Positions 8,545 to 16,131 of a DNA stretch of 64,000 nt are shown here, one piece after another. The notes beneath the pieces are model-generated. The model was not told where the DNA came from and did no database searches. It worked only from the letters and a program-made list of their open reading frames with translations. A program made the translations under genes and the position numbers. Source of the stretch: Actinoplanes sichuanensis (GTDB taxonomy: Bacteria; Actinomycetota; Actinomycetes; Mycobacteriales; Micromonosporaceae); assembly GCF_033097365.1 (NCBI RefSeq), contig NZ_AP028461.1, forward strand, positions 1,178,001 through 1,242,000, in the 5' to 3' direction. Position 1 is the stretch's first letter, and each line of letters begins with the position of its first letter.

Positions 8545-9390
8545 GTGACCAGTCTCGGTTCGTACCTGCACCGGCACCCGCGCCTGCGCCTGGCCGGCCT
8601 GCTCTCGGCGCCCCTGCTCTGGCTGGTCGTCGCCTACCTCGGCGCGCTCGCGGTGCTGCTGGTGTCGGCGTTCTGGACCGTGAACGGCTTCACCGGAGAC
8701 GTGGTCCGGGAGTTCTCACTCGCGAACTTCCGGACCATCCTCACCGAGGAGGTCTACCGGAACGTCACCCTGCGCAGCCTCGGGGTGGCCACCGCGGTCA
8801 CCGTGATCTGCGCGGTCCTCGCCACGCCGATGGCCTTCTTCATGGCCAAGGTCGCTTCACCTCGCTATCGGAACTGGCTGGTCATCGCCATCCTCACACC
8901 ACTGTGGGCCAGTTATCTCGTCAAGGCGTACGCGTGGCGGATCCTGCTCGCCAACGACGGGCCGATGGACTCGATCTTCGGCGGGCCCGGGTACGGGATC
9001 GGCGCGACCATCCTCGTGCTGTCGTACATGTGGCTGCCGTACATGATCCTGCCGATCTACGCGGGGCTGGAACGTCTTCCCGACTCACTCCTGGAGGCCT
9101 CGGCTGATCTGGGGGCGCGCGGTGGGCGTACCTTCCGATCGATCGTTCTGCCGGTTTTGATTCCCTCGATCTTCGCGGGGTCGATCTTCACCTTCTCGCT
9201 GTCGCTCGGCGACTACATCACCGTGCAGATCGTCGGCGGCAAGACCCAGCTCATCGGCAACCTGGTGTACGCGAACATCGGCGCCGCCAACAACCTGCCG
9301 TTCGCCGCCGCGATCGCCTGCGTCCCCGTCCTGATCATGGTGATCTACCTGATCGCGGTCCGCCGCTCCGGCGCCCTGGAGGAGCTGTGA
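8545..9390 (+). CDS. ABC transporter permease, PotB-like
   Basis: This 281-residue integral membrane protein has about six transmembrane segments and starts at GTG 8545, immediately after the lipoprotein stop. The inner-membrane permease EAA loop (E-A-S-A-D-L-G-A-R-G-G-R-T-F, about 182-195) docks with the ATPase. It pairs with the next gene to form the translocation channel. Its stop overlaps the next start (GTGA). Confidence 0.93.
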   Translation: MTSLGSYLHRHPRLRLAGLLSAPLLWLVVAYLGALAVLLVSAFWTVNGFTGDVVREFSLANFRTILTEEVYRNVTLRSLGVATAVTVICAVLATPMAFFMAKVASPRYRNWLVIAILTPLWASYLVKAYAWRILLANDGPMDSIFGGPGYGIGATILVLSYMWLPYMILPIYAGLERLPDSLLEASADLGARGGRTFRSIVLPVLIPSIFAGSIFTFSLSLGDYITVQIVGGKTQLIGNLVYANIGAANNLPFAAAIACVPVLIMVIYLIAVRRSGALEEL

Positions 9391-10202
9391 CCCTCTCCCC
9401 GTCCGCCCGCTGGGTGCTGCGCGTCGTGATGGCGCTCGGGCTCACGTTCATCTACGTGCCGCTGCTGCTCGTGCTGGTCAACTCGTTCAACGGCGACCGC
9501 ACGTTCGCCTGGCCACCGCACGACCTGACCACCCGCTGGTGGGCCGCCGCCTGGGCGAACGAGGGCGCCCGCCAGGCCCTGCTCACCTCGGTCGAGGCCG
9601 GGCTCGGGGCCACCGCGATCGCGCTGGTGCTGGGCACGATGGTGGCGTTCGCGGTGCAGCGGTTCAAGTTCTTCGGCCGGGACACCGTGTCCCTGCTGAT
9701 CGTGCTGCCGATCGCGCTGCCCGGCATCGTCACCGGCATCGCCCTGGACAGCGCGTGGCGCTCGGTGATGGGTGATCTCGGCATCGGCAAGGGACTGTTC
9801 TCGGTCGTCGTCGGGCACGCCACGTTCTGCGTGGTCACCGTCTACAACAACGTCCTGGCCCGGCTGCGCCGGACCGGCGTCAACTTCGAGGAGGCCTCGG
9901 CCGATCTCGGTGCCTCCGGTTTTCAGACCTTCCGGTACGTGACATTCCCGCTGATCCGGTCGGCGTTGCTCGCGGGTGGACTGCTCGCGTTCGCGCTCTC
10001 CTTCGACGAGATCATCGTGACCACGTTCACCGCCGGGCCCGGTGTCACCACCCTGCCCATCTGGATCTTCAACAACCTGTTCCGGCCCAATCAGGCGCCG
10101 ATCGTCAACGTGGTGGCCGCGGTGCTGATCGTGTTGTCGGTGCTGCCGGTGTGGCTGGCCCAACGGATCGCGGGACCCTCCGCCGGAGCGAGCCGTACGT
10201 GA
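9387..10202 (+). CDS. ABC transporter permease, PotC-like
   Basis: This 271-residue permease has about six membrane helices. The EAA loop E-E-A-S-A-D-L-G-A-S-G-F-Q-T-F (about 169-183) is conserved. The GTG start overlaps the previous stop by 4 bp, so the ATPase, lipoprotein and two permeases form one tightly coupled operon. No catabolic enzyme follows, so metabolism of the imported ligand is encoded elsewhere. Confidence 0.93.
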   Translation: MTLSPSARWVLRVVMALGLTFIYVPLLLVLVNSFNGDRTFAWPPHDLTTRWWAAAWANEGARQALLTSVEAGLGATAIALVLGTMVAFAVQRFKFFGRDTVSLLIVLPIALPGIVTGIALDSAWRSVMGDLGIGKGLFSVVVGHATFCVVTVYNNVLARLRRTGVNFEEASADLGASGFQTFRYVTFPLIRSALLAGGLLAFALSFDEIIVTTFTAGPGVTTLPIWIFNNLFRPNQAPIVNVVAAVLIVLSVLPVWLAQRIAGPSAGASRT

Positions 10203-10256
10203 CGTCTCAGTACTGGCACTGATGTCCCCGGTGCCGGTGACGCCGACGATCGGGAC

Positions 10257-10832
10257 ATGACCTACGCGCGGATCCAGACCACCGACAACCGTCCCTCGGG
10301 TGACTTTCCACTCGCCGAGATCATCTCCGGTCATCCCGGCTACGCCGGTCTGCTCCTCCTCTCCGGACCCGGGCAGACCGGCTTCCTGCTGACTCTCTGG
10401 AAGAGCCGGGAGGACGCCGAACTCGCCTCGTCACGTACCCGGGCGGCGGCCGGGCCACCGCCGGTCGACCTCACCTACGACGCCGTCTACGAGGTCGAGG
10501 AAGACCTGCCGGGCGAGACCGGGCCGGCCTCGGTCGCGCTCGTCGGCTGGTTCGACGGGCCGCTCAGCCCCGCCCGGATCGCTCTCGCCCGGCGCCGTGG
10601 CCGGGAGGTCGTCCACCCGGCGTTGCGGTCGGTGCCCGGGCGGGTCCGGTCCCTCGTTCTCTGGCAGCCTTCACAGCTCGGCTTCGTCATCGTGCATCTG
10701 GCCTCGTCGTCCGACGGTCTCGCCGCGATCGGCGCCACCGTCCGCTCGCTGCCGGTGCGGCCGGACGAGGATCCCGCCCTGCTCACCGGGCCGGATCGGC
10801 TTTCGCAGTATCAGGTCGTGGCTGAGGGGTAG
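10257..10832 (+). CDS. Hypothetical protein, two ABM-like ferredoxin folds
   Basis: This is a 191-residue soluble protein. Two halves look alike. Residues about 25-55 (G-H-P-G-Y-A-G-L-L-L-L, then T-G-F-L-L-T-L-W) and about 122-152 (V-P-G-R-V-R-S-L-V-L-W, then L-G-F-V-I-V-H-L) repeat a pattern seen in dimeric alpha/beta-barrel (ABM-type) proteins, so this may be an internally duplicated, pseudo-dimeric barrel. No catalytic residue can be assigned. It lies 54 bp downstream of the permease and may have its own promoter. Confidence 0.6.
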   Translation: MTYARIQTTDNRPSGDFPLAEIISGHPGYAGLLLLSGPGQTGFLLTLWKSREDAELASSRTRAAAGPPPVDLTYDAVYEVEEDLPGETGPASVALVGWFDGPLSPARIALARRRGREVVHPALRSVPGRVRSLVLWQPSQLGFVIVHLASSSDGLAAIGATVRSLPVRPDEDPALLTGPDRLSQYQVVAEG

Positions 10833-10902
10833 TGCCTGCGTTACCTCGAAGTGTCCATCCTGGATGACTGTTCTGAGGGCTCGGATCGGGTTGGCTCAGG
10901 CC

Positions 10903-12276
10903 ATGACCTTCTCCGAGCGCTCCTCCCGTCCCGCCGCCGTGGTCCTGGCCGTCACCGTGGCGGTGGCCGCCGCGGCGTCCGCCCTGCCTCTGCTCTCGGC
11001 CTCGCCCGCTGCGGCCTCGCCCGCTGCGGCCTCGCCCGCTGCAGCTTCGCCGGCTGCGGTCTCGCCGACTGCGGCCTTGGCCGCTGCGGTCTCGCCGTCC
11101 GTGGGTGCTGTCGCCAGCGTTGCGTCGCCGTTCGTGTTGCCGGCGACCTCCGGGCCGTTCGCCGTCGGGCGTGAGGTGCTGCACCTGACCGACCGGTCGC
11201 GGCCCGACCCTTGGGTGCCCGGTCGTGCTCGCGAGCTGATGGTCTCGATGTTCTATCCAGCGGCCGGGTTGTCTGGGCGGCCCGCTGTCGGGTTGTCCGG
11301 GCGTCCCGCGGTCGGTTTGTCGGGGCGTCCCGCGGTCGGTTTGTCCGGGAGTCCTGCTGTCGATTTGTCGGGGCGGCCTGCTGTCGGGTTGTCGGGGCAG
11401 TCCGCGCTCTATCTTTCGGCCGCTGAGGCGCGGCTGCTGATCGACGACCGTGGGGCCGCCGGGGTCATCGATCCGTCGGAGTTGAGCGCCACCCGCACCG
11501 CCTCGATCCTCTCCGCCCCGGCCCGTCGCGGCCGTCACCCGCTCGTGGTGCTGTCGCCCGGGTTCACGCTGCACCGGCACACGCTCACCCACCTCGCCGA
11601 GGAATTGGCCAGTCACGGCTACGTCGTGGCCACCGTCGACCACGCCTACGAGTCGGCGGGCACCGACTTCCCGGGCGGCCGCACGCTGACCTGCACCGCC
11701 TGCACGCTGGTCTCGTCCGACTACGCCCGGGTGGCCACTGGTCGAGCGCTGGACCTGTCCTTCGTCCTCGACCGGCTCACCGGGCCCCGCCCGGCCTGGC
11801 GTCACGCCCACATGATCGACCGCTCCCGGATCGGCATGGCCGGCCACTCGATCGGCGGCAACGCCACCGCCACGACGATGGCCGCCGACCCGCGCGTCCG
11901 CGCCGGCATCAACATGGATGGTGGTCTCTTCGAGCCGATTCCCGCCGGTGGGCTCGGCGGGCGACCGTTCCTGCTGCTGGGCGCGCCCTCGGCGGTGCCG
12001 TCCGCGTCCTGGCTGCGTGACTGGCCGCTGCTCGACGGCTGGAAACGCTGGCTCGACGTCACCGGCAGCGGGCACATGGATTTCACCGACATCCCGGTGA
12101 TCGGCGAGCAGGCGGGCATCCCTGATCCCGGATTCCCGTTGCCGGGCAGCCGGGCCGCCCAGATCACCCGCGACTACGTCACCGCGTTCTTCGACCTCCA
12201 CCTGCGAGGCATCCGGCAGCCGCTGCTCGACGGCCCGTCAGCCGATCATCCCGAGGTCGTGTTCCGCGAGTCGTAG
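10903..12276 (+). CDS. Secreted alpha/beta hydrolase (PAF-acetylhydrolase/lipase-like) with repeat inserts
   Basis: This is a 457-residue protein with an N-terminal signal segment (hydrophobic about 10-32). Hydrolase features are P-L-V-V-L-S-P-G-F (oxyanion region), nucleophile motif G-H-S-I-G-G (Ser about 316), N-M-D-G-G (acid Asp about 339) and G-S-G-H-M-D-F (His about 391). The region around G-R-T-L-T-C-T-A-C resembles bacterial PAF-acetylhydrolase/lipase-like enzymes that cleave short acyl esters. Two low-complexity stretches stand out: six S-P-A-A-A-like units after the signal, and six G-L-S-G-R-P-A-V octads (about residues 122-169). Both derive from perfect-phase DNA tandem repeats. ATG 10903 was preferred because an upstream in-frame start lies inside the preceding gene. 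Confidence 0.8.
   Translation: MTFSERSSRPAAVVLAVTVAVAAAASALPLLSASPAAASPAAASPAAASPAAVSPTAALAAAVSPSVGAVASVASPFVLPATSGPFAVGREVLHLTDRSRPDPWVPGRARELMVSMFYPAAGLSGRPAVGLSGRPAVGLSGRPAVGLSGSPAVDLSGRPAVGLSGQSALYLSAAEARLLIDDRGAAGVIDPSELSATRTASILSAPARRGRHPLVVLSPGFTLHRHTLTHLAEELASHGYVVATVDHAYESAGTDFPGGRTLTCTACTLVSSDYARVATGRALDLSFVLDRLTGPRPAWRHAHMIDRSRIGMAGHSIGGNATATTMAADPRVRAGINMDGGLFEPIPAGGLGGRPFLLLGAPSAVPSASWLRDWPLLDGWKRWLDVTGSGHMDFTDIPVIGEQAGIPDPGFPLPGSRAAQITRDYVTAFFDLHLRGIRQPLLDGPSADHPEVVFRES
10999..11088. repeat. Six 15-bp tandem repeats inside the hydrolase gene
   Basis: The unit GCCTCGCCCGCTGCG and its variants are repeated six times in frame, encoding an (A/V)-S-P-A-A linker directly after the signal peptide. 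The first three copies are almost identical, which suggests recent expansion. Confidence 0.85.
11266..11409. repeat. Six 24-bp tandem repeats inside the hydrolase gene
   Basis: A unit of the type GGGTTGTCGGGGCGTCCCGCGGTC is present six times with no gap (11266, 11290, 11314, 11338, 11362, 11386). It encodes G-L-S-G-R-P-A-V octads. The period is a multiple of three, so copy number can change without breaking the frame. Confidence 0.9.
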
Positions 12277-12311
12277 GCCCTTCTCGGAGGTTCCCTCGCG
12301 GCCCTCTCCGC

Positions 12312-12488
12312 GGGCCTGGTGTGGGTGTTCTTTCGTCGCGTCGCGGACGGTCCCTTGCGGTGTCCTCTGTGGGCCTGGTGTGGGTGCTTTTCCGTCGCGT
12401 CGCGGACGGTCCCTTGCGGCGTCCTCTGTGGGCCTGGTGTGGGTGCTCTTTCGTCGCGGTGCGGATGCTCCCTCGCCGTGCCCCCGAC
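12312..12488. repeat. Three 59-bp tandem repeats in the leader region of the metalloprotease gene
   Basis: Copies begin at 12312, 12371 and 12430 with the core GGGCCTGGTGTGGGTG and continue through TCGTCGCG and CGGACGGTCCCTTGCGG. The third copy decays at its 3' end. The array fills about half of the 360-bp gap between the hydrolase and metalloprotease genes; the rest (12489-12636) holds the inverted repeat listed next and the ribosome site. Confidence 0.85.
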
Positions 12489-12550
12489 GCGACGCCTCTG
12501 CGGTTCGGCGCCGCGAGACATCGATGAAGATCTGATTGAAACATCTCGAT

Positions 12551-12625
12551 TATGGACGTTCGGCCCATCCCGTGATCATGCGTTCGTGCGATCGGATGCG
12601 AGAAGACCGGTAACGACCGTCCATA
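12551..12625 (+). promoter_or_regulatory. Spaced inverted repeat upstream of the M36 gene
   Basis: TATGGACGTTCG (12551-12562) and CGACCGTCCATA (12614-12625) are complementary at 11 of 12 positions, about 51 bp apart. The right arm ends beside the GAGGAGG ribosome site. It could be a long-range leader hairpin or a pair of operator half-sites. Confidence 0.4.
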
Positions 12626-12636
12626 GAGGAGGTTCC

Positions 12637-15552
12637 GTGCGCACACCATCCCGTGCGATGGCGGCCACCACCACAGCATTCGTCGCAGCCGCGCTCGTCC
12701 TCGCCCCAGGGGCAGGGAGCAGCGCGGCCCCAACCACCCCGGCCCCGGCGGCCGGGACCCCGGAAGTGCACGGCGACCAGGACCATGCCGACATCATCGA
12801 CAACCGCAAAGGCAAAGTAGCGCCCACCGCGACGCAGCGCACCCTCGCCGCCGAGGCGAGCGCGTCCGCCCGGTGGAACGTCTTCGGCACACCGGCCAGC
12901 CTCACCGCGGTCGACGCCGAGCCGCTGGCGTCCGGGCTCCCGGCCGACCCGGTGGCCGCCGCCCGCGCCTACGTGGACGGTAACCGTGACGTCCTCGGCA
13001 TCACGCCGGCCGCGGCCGAATCGCTCGAGGTCCTCACCACTCAGCAGGTCGGCGAGGGCAGCATCGTTCTGCTCCGGCAGAAGTTCGGCGACCTCGAAGC
13101 CGGCCGTGACGGCCTGCTCTCGGTGGGCCTCCGCGACGGCAAGGTCTGGTATGTGAGCTCCTCGCTCGCCCGCGACGCCGCCGCACCGCAGCCCGCCACC
13201 CTGACCGCGGCCGACGCCGAGCGCATCGCCGCCGAGAACGCCGGCATCAGCGACCCCACCTCGCTCGGCACCAGACTGGTCGCCGTGCCCACGCCCGAGC
13301 AGGGCGCGCGGGCCGCGTACCAGGTCGCCTTCGGCGCCGCACTGAACAGCGCCGACCCCGAGGCGTACACCACCTGGGTGGACGCCCGCGACGGCAGCAT
13401 CCTGGTCCGTGAGGACATCGTCGACCACGACTCCGACAACCCCAAGTGGGATGTCTTCCCCAACTCGCCGCGCACCGACTACTCGTCGCGTGACACCCGT
13501 TCGACCTTCTGCTGGGTTCGGGCACGTGGCTGTGACGAGGCCGTCGCCGGTCCCGCCTCCCCGCAGGCGTGGGACGTCGACCCGGCCACCGGCACATCCA
13601 CCAACACGACCAGCGGCAACAACTCGTTCGCGGTGCACAACTGGCTGTCCAACGACCCGTTCACGGTCGGTACCGAGATGGCCACGCCCAGCCCGACCCG
13701 CGACTACACCTACCCGTGGACCAACCAGTGGTACCGGGAACAGTGCGCGCCCACCGTCTTCGACACCCCCGCGCGTAACGACATCGACGCGGCCCGGGCC
13801 AACCTGTTCGTCCAGCACAACCGGATGCACGACTGGTCGTACCTGCTGGGCTTCACCGAGGCCACCTGGAACATGGAGAAGGACGGCGGCGACCCCGAGC
13901 AGGGCAACGCCCAGGCCGGTGGCATCTCCGGCGGCCCGCCGGACTTCGCGGCCCGCAACAACGCCAACCAGATCACGCCGCCGGACGGCCAGGCGCCGAT
14001 CACCAACATGTACCTGTGGCAGCCGATCGCGGCCGCCTTCTACGGCGCGTGCGCCGACGGCGACTACGACATGTCGGTGATCGGCCACGAGTACACCCAC
14101 GCCATCACCAACCGCATGATCGCCGGCCCGAACGGTGGCCTCAGCTCGCCGCAGGGCATGAGTGAGAGCTGGTCGGACCTGCTCGCCGTCGAGTACCTGG
14201 CGGAGAACGGCTACGCCCCGAAGGGCAAGCGCGGTTTCACCGTCGGCGAGTACGTGACCAGTGACCCGGTCGCCGGTATCCGTAACTACAACATGACCGA
14301 CAACCGGCTCAACTACAGTTCCGTCGACTACGACTTCGTCGGCCTGCAGGTGCATGCGTCGGGCGAGGTGTGGAGCGCCACCAACTACGACGTCCGGTCC
14401 GCGTTCATCAAGCGGTACGGCTACGGCTCCGACTCCTTGCAGAAGGCGTGCGCCCTCGGCAAGAAGCCGGTCACCTCGTGCCCCGGCAACCGGCGCTGGA
14501 TCCAGCTGGTGTTCGACTCGTTCCTGCTGCTGGCCAACACCGCCAACAGCCAGGTCGACGCCCGGGACGCGCTGCTCGGCGCCGACCTGGTCCGGTTCGG
14601 CGGCGCCAACCAGGACATCATCTGGAACGCGTTCGCCAAGCGCGGCCTCGGTGAGGGCGCGGTCAGCGTCGGAGCGGGCGACGCCGACCCGACGCCGAGT
14701 TTCAGCTCGCCGCACGCCAAGGAGTCCACTGTCACGTTCCGCCCGGTCGACGAGTCCGGCAAGCCGGTCGTCGGTGCGAAGCTGTTCGTGGGTGACTACC
14801 AGGCGCGGGCCGTCGCGGTCGCCGACACCGACCCGGCGACCGCCCTGCCCGACACGGTCAACCTGGTGCCGGGCTCGTATGCGTTCGTCGCGCAGGCCCC
14901 CGGTCACGGGCACGCCCGAGTGTCGCCGCAGTGGTTCAAGTGGGGCAAGCCCTCGACGCTCACCGTGAAGCTGCCGCGCAACGTCGCCTCGGCGGCCGCC
15001 GGCGCGACCGCCACCGGTGACGGCGTCAACCTGGCCCGGCTGGTCGACGACGACGAGGCGACCAACTGGGCCTCGCTGGCGAGCACGGTCGCCGGCAAGG
15101 GCGTCACCGTCGACCTGGCCGGTGACGCGCAGCGGGTCCGCCGGGTGCAGGTGAGCGCCATGCTCCGCCCGCCGGTCACCGGTGACGTCGACGCCGGCAC
15201 CCAGAACCGGTACACGGCGTTGCGCCAGTTCAAGGTCCTGGCCTGCACGGCCACGGCCACCGTCACCTGTTCGGCACCCGCCGACTTCAGGACGGTCTAC
15301 ACCAGCCGCCCGGACGCCTTCCCGGCCGTGTCACCGCGGCCCCGGGCTCCGCAGCTGCTGCTGAAGTCCTTCGACATCCCGGATGTGACGGCAACCCATC
15401 TCCGCATCGAGGCCGTCACCACCCAGTGCACCGGCGGCCCCGACTACGCCGGCGAACAGGACCAGGACCCGCGCGCCAACACCGACTGCGCCACGGCTAG
15501 CCCGCAGGCGCTGAACGTGCGCATCGCCGAGTTCCAGGCCTTCACCCGATAA
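12637..15552 (+). CDS. Secreted M36 (fungalysin-like) zinc metalloprotease with discoidin-like C-terminus
   Basis: This 971-residue secreted protease starts at GTG 12637, behind a strong GAGGAGG site. The order is: signal peptide (about 1-30), fungalysin/thermolysin propeptide (about 60-240), then the M36 catalytic domain with the zinc site H-E-Y-T-H (484-488) and the downstream glutamate in G-M-S-E-S-W-S-D (about 510). A carboxypeptidase-regulatory-like beta domain follows (about 700-785), then a C-terminal F5/8 type C (discoidin-like) domain with V-D-D-D-E-A-T-N-W (about 800-970) for binding glycans or surfaces. The family is made as a zymogen and degrades extracellular protein. It stands alone between a repeat-rich leader and a strong terminator. 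Confidence 0.92.
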   Translation: MRTPSRAMAATTTAFVAAALVLAPGAGSSAAPTTPAPAAGTPEVHGDQDHADIIDNRKGKVAPTATQRTLAAEASASARWNVFGTPASLTAVDAEPLASGLPADPVAAARAYVDGNRDVLGITPAAAESLEVLTTQQVGEGSIVLLRQKFGDLEAGRDGLLSVGLRDGKVWYVSSSLARDAAAPQPATLTAADAERIAAENAGISDPTSLGTRLVAVPTPEQGARAAYQVAFGAALNSADPEAYTTWVDARDGSILVREDIVDHDSDNPKWDVFPNSPRTDYSSRDTRSTFCWVRARGCDEAVAGPASPQAWDVDPATGTSTNTTSGNNSFAVHNWLSNDPFTVGTEMATPSPTRDYTYPWTNQWYREQCAPTVFDTPARNDIDAARANLFVQHNRMHDWSYLLGFTEATWNMEKDGGDPEQGNAQAGGISGGPPDFAARNNANQITPPDGQAPITNMYLWQPIAAAFYGACADGDYDMSVIGHEYTHAITNRMIAGPNGGLSSPQGMSESWSDLLAVEYLAENGYAPKGKRGFTVGEYVTSDPVAGIRNYNMTDNRLNYSSVDYDFVGLQVHASGEVWSATNYDVRSAFIKRYGYGSDSLQKACALGKKPVTSCPGNRRWIQLVFDSFLLLANTANSQVDARDALLGADLVRFGGANQDIIWNAFAKRGLGEGAVSVGAGDADPTPSFSSPHAKESTVTFRPVDESGKPVVGAKLFVGDYQARAVAVADTDPATALPDTVNLVPGSYAFVAQAPGHGHARVSPQWFKWGKPSTLTVKLPRNVASAAAGATATGDGVNLARLVDDDEATNWASLASTVAGKGVTVDLAGDAQRVRRVQVSAMLRPPVTGDVDAGTQNRYTALRQFKVLACTATATVTCSAPADFRTVYTSRPDAFPAVSPRPRAPQLLLKSFDIPDVTATHLRIEAVTTQCTGGPDYAGEQDQDPRANTDCATASPQALNVRIAEFQAFTR

Positions 15553-15558
15553 TGCAAA

Positions 15559-15587
15559 GGTGGGCGGGGCAGAATGCCCCGCCCACC
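15559..15587. terminator. Strong bidirectional hairpin between convergent genes
   Basis: GGTGGGCGGGGC and GCCCCGCCCACC form a perfect 12-bp stem with an AGAAT loop. It sits 7 bp past the protease stop and 16 bp before the stop of the convergent gene, so it can terminate both. Confidence 0.85.
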
Positions 15588-15602
15588 GCTTCACCCGTGC
15601 CG

Positions 15603-16037
15603 CTAGTCGATCACGACCTTGGGGCGGTCGACGGTGGTGACGTCTCTGCTGACCAGGGCGAACCGACGGGCGAACAGGAAGGCCTCATCCAGGGTCAGCG
15701 TCGGGACCGGGCCGTCGCCGAGCGGCGGGACCTCGGTCGTCAACCCGTAGCGGAACTCCTGTCGTTCGTCGGCGGGCTGCGGAGGTTCGGCACAGATGAT
15801 CTGGCCGGGCCGGGCGGAGTCCCAGGTGCCCGAAGCCAGCAGGGTCTCGGTGATGGCCAACCTGTCGGGACCCGACCGGCGCCACTCGAACACGACCAGG
15901 TCCTGCCCACCGGCCGCGCCCGCCCACAGCCCCCACCCGGTACCGTCGGGCAGCAGAACCAGCTCGGTCGTCTCCATCGACCCGTAGGCGAACGGCCCGT
16001 GATCCCAGTGGCCGACGACCTCATCCCAGTCAGTCAT
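15603..16037 (-). CDS. Hypothetical protein
   Basis: This is a 144-residue soluble protein beginning M-T-D-W-D-E-V-V-G-H-W at ATG 16037; a longer frame to 16091 has no reason to be preferred. The composition suggests a mostly beta protein: W-D-H-G-P-F-A-Y-G-S-M, then G-T-G-W-G-L-W and V-V-F-E-W-R. No catalytic or binding motif or known family is recognised. It faces the M36 gene across a shared terminator. Confidence 0.65.
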   Translation of the reverse strand: MTDWDEVVGHWDHGPFAYGSMETTELVLLPDGTGWGLWAGAAGGQDLVVFEWRRSGPDRLAITETLLASGTWDSARPGQIICAEPPQPADERQEFRYGLTTEVPPLGDGPVPTLTLDEAFLFARRFALVSRDVTTVDRPKVVID

Positions 16038-16131
16038 GGTGGCAGTATGCGGGTCCGCTCTGAATTTTCTCCCCCCGCGCGAATCCCGCATCCCACGTTC
16101 CAGACACCGAAGGCGATCGTCAGCGCCCCGA

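Noticed and set aside
12550..14913. Long open frame on the minus strand (787 codons) across the M36 protease gene
   Set aside because: Its composition is that of reverse-strand GC-rich coding DNA (Val/Gly/Arg/Asp-rich, no domain), while the plus strand has a complete protease with zinc motif, signal peptide and ribosome site.
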